From contig CALXZW010000066.1 in the NCBI GenBank assembly GCA_944393345.1, positions 1-7,256 on the forward strand: a stretch of 7,256 bases of DNA. The letters are read 5' to 3'. Made by a program: the position numbers and the translations under genes. This document shows, in pieces, positions 6,496 through 7,256 of this stretch; position 1 is the stretch's first letter; the number at the start of each line of letters is the position of its first letter. The DNA is from an uncultured Clostridia bacterium. Lineage in GTDB: Bacteria; Bacillota; Clostridia; TANB77; CAG-508. Below the pieces are notes generated by a model that searched no databases, was not told the DNA's origin, and saw only the letters and a list, made by a program, of their open reading frames with translations.

Positions 6496-7125
6496 TCTCT
6501 TTTTGTCAATAACTTTTTTTATTTCTAATTCAGATATTGCTCCTTTTCTTAAAATATATGGTGTTTCATCTATTATTTGTACAATAGTAGATGCTTGCCC
6601 TATCTTACTAGATCCATTGTCAATAAAATACTCTACCTTTTTTTCAAAATCTCTCATTATATCTTTCATATTTGTTCCACTAGGCTTTCCTGAAATATTT
6701 GCACTAGGTGTAGCAATTGGCACTCCAGCATATTCAATTAACTTAAGAGCAATATCGTTTTGAGGCATTCTTACACCAACTGTTTCTTTGTTAGCAGTTA
6801 CTATATTAGATATATTTTCTTTTTTCTTTAATATAATTGTTAATGGTCCTGGAAAAAATTTTTTAATTAATTCATACTCTAATTTTGTAATATCTTTTGC
6901 GATATTTTCTATCATTTCTATACTATTTACTAAAAGACTTATGGGTTTTTCATATGGTCTCTTTTTTACTTCATATAACTTTTTAACTGCTTTTGAATTT
7001 AAAGCATTTGTTCCTATCCCATATACTGTTTCTGTAGGAAATATTACCAATCCACCATTTTTTATAATTTGTGCTGGTTTCAATAATTTATCGTATTCTA
7101 TATCTTCTTTAAAATTTAAATACAT
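6484..7125 (-). CDS. tsaC: L-threonylcarbamoyladenylate synthase (TsaC/YrdC family)
   Basis: Makes threonylcarbamoyl-AMP from threonine, bicarbonate and ATP. The TsaD complex then transfers the carbamoyl-threonine to A37 of ANN-decoding tRNAs (t6A). The YrdC fold covers residues about 14-200: GGLVIFPTETVYGIG (24-38), the K54-x-R56 and S141-x-N143 signature, and FFPGPLTIILK (90-100). Other family stretches are VGVRMP (116-121), ATPSANISGKPSG (138-150), and STIV and ILRKGAI near the end. At 213 residues it has only the catalytic domain and lacks the extra C-terminal domain of Sua5-type proteins (about 340 residues, as in B. subtilis YwlC). The start is supported by AAGGAG (7135-7140), 9 bases upstream. 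Its stop falls within the operator/hairpin shared with the blaI control region. It is a housekeeping gene, unrelated in function to the wall genes downstream. Confidence 0.95.
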   Translation of the reverse strand: MYLNFKEDIEYDKLLKPAQIIKNGGLVIFPTETVYGIGTNALNSKAVKKLYEVKKRPYEKPISLLVNSIEMIENIAKDITKLEYELIKKFFPGPLTIILKKKENISNIVTANKETVGVRMPQNDIALKLIEYAGVPIATPSANISGKPSGTNMKDIMRDFEKKVEYFIDNGSSKIGQASTIVQIIDETPYILRKGAISELEIKKVIDKKRLQL

Positions 7126-7146
7126 CTTTTATTTCTCCTTTTATGT

Positions 7147-7175
7147 ATATTATCATATAATTTAAATTTTTTCTA
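7147..7175 (-). promoter_or_regulatory. Candidate tsaC promoter
   Basis: The minus strand shows TGATAATAT (7155-7147), an extended -10 with TAATAT, and a weak -35 TAGAAA (7175-7170) spaced by 17 bases. The predicted start is about 15 bases before the ATG. In such AT-rich DNA chance matches are common. Confidence 0.4.
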
Positions 7176-7200
7176 CTTTTTTATCAGGGTAATTTCATAA

Positions 7201-7222
7201 AATATTACGAAATTGTAATATT
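7201..7222. repeat. Perfect 8-bp inverted repeat upstream of tsaC
   Basis: AATATTAC, a six-base spacer GAAATT, then GTAATATT. A competing outer pairing GGTAAT (7188-7193) with ATTACC (7219-7224) shares its right arm. No T-run follows on the minus strand, so it does not look like a standard terminator; it could be a protein-binding dyad. The flanking 7160-7256 holds no supported gene. Confidence 0.45.
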
Positions 7223-7256
7223 ACCAATAATTTCAAATAGGAGATTATCATTAAGC

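Larger units (their letters stand above)
6447..6497 (-). terminator. Hairpin and T-run ending tsaC, built from the two operator dyads
   Basis: The two arms (6497-6482 and 6468-6453) pair over 16 positions, with one G-U, around a 13-base loop. Six Ts follow on the minus strand (6452-6447). An A-rich stretch before the first arm can extend the stem by pairing with the Ts. The tsaC stop codon lies inside the first arm. The shape is that of an intrinsic terminator, but the stem is AT-rich, so termination strength is uncertain. Confidence 0.55.

Noticed and set aside
6485..6509. TTGACA (6509-6504) as -35 of a second blaI promoter
   Set aside because: The hexamer is perfect but lies in tsaC coding sequence, and the best -10 at 17-18 bases is only TAAACT; the TTTACA/TATAAA pair is better.
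6503..7165. Plus-strand open frames opposite tsaC and one at 3160-3354 opposite the lysozyme
   Set aside because: They mirror conserved minus-strand genes, are rich in Phe/Ile/Ser as expected for the reverse of Lys/Glu-rich coding, and show no known motif.
7178..7256. C-terminal end of an upstream minus-strand gene entering at the window edge
   Set aside because: A short frame is open from the edge, but its translation is not recognisable and it overlaps the inverted repeats; too little sequence to support a call.

Overview
The window is very AT-rich. Arginine codons are almost all AGA, Shine-Dalgarno sites are strong (AGGAG/GGAGG type), and genes are packed tightly on one strand. This fits a low-GC Bacillota (Firmicutes) chromosome, probably a clostridial or gut-type lineage. 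Tryptophans are read as TGG and no gene needs TGA recoding, so the standard bacterial code applies. I cannot name a species. Every supported gene is on the minus strand, so transcription runs from high to low coordinates.

Layout in the direction of transcription: (1) 7125-6484, a TsaC/YrdC-family threonylcarbamoyl-AMP synthase for the tRNA t6A modification. (2) 6503-6408, a compact control region with two TACA-N2-TGTA dyads (the BlaI/MecI operator pattern), a promoter with its -35 inside one dyad, and a long hairpin plus T-run made from the two dyads, which also looks like the tsaC terminator. (3) 6407-4305, blaI and a blaR1-type M56 metalloprotease gene, 3 bases apart. (4) 4295-2925, a membrane-anchored GH25 lysozyme, translationally coupled to blaR1, with an unrecognised ~200-residue C-terminal extension. 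(5) 2845-811, a MecA/PBP2a-like class B penicillin-binding protein whose frame is broken by one extra base near 2288-2300. (6) 770-87, a Cof-type HAD phosphatase.

The centre of interest is 6500-811, which has the composition of the staphylococcal mecI-mecR1-mecA set: a repressor, a sensor protease and a MecA-like transpeptidase, here with a wall hydrolase inserted. The inferred circuit: BlaI sits on the operators and represses its own operon. A signal at the outside domain of the BlaR1-like protein activates the HELAH metalloprotease. BlaI is then inactivated (its Asn-Phe cleavage position is present) and the lysozyme, and perhaps the PBP, are induced. The outer domain of this BlaR1 lacks the beta-lactam-binding signature, so the signal may not be a beta-lactam. 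The PBP has its own likely promoter and no recognisable BlaI site, so its membership of the regulon is not shown by sequence.

No tRNA, rRNA, CRISPR array, insertion sequence or attachment site was seen. The ends, 1-86 and 7160-7256, are short and hold no supported gene.
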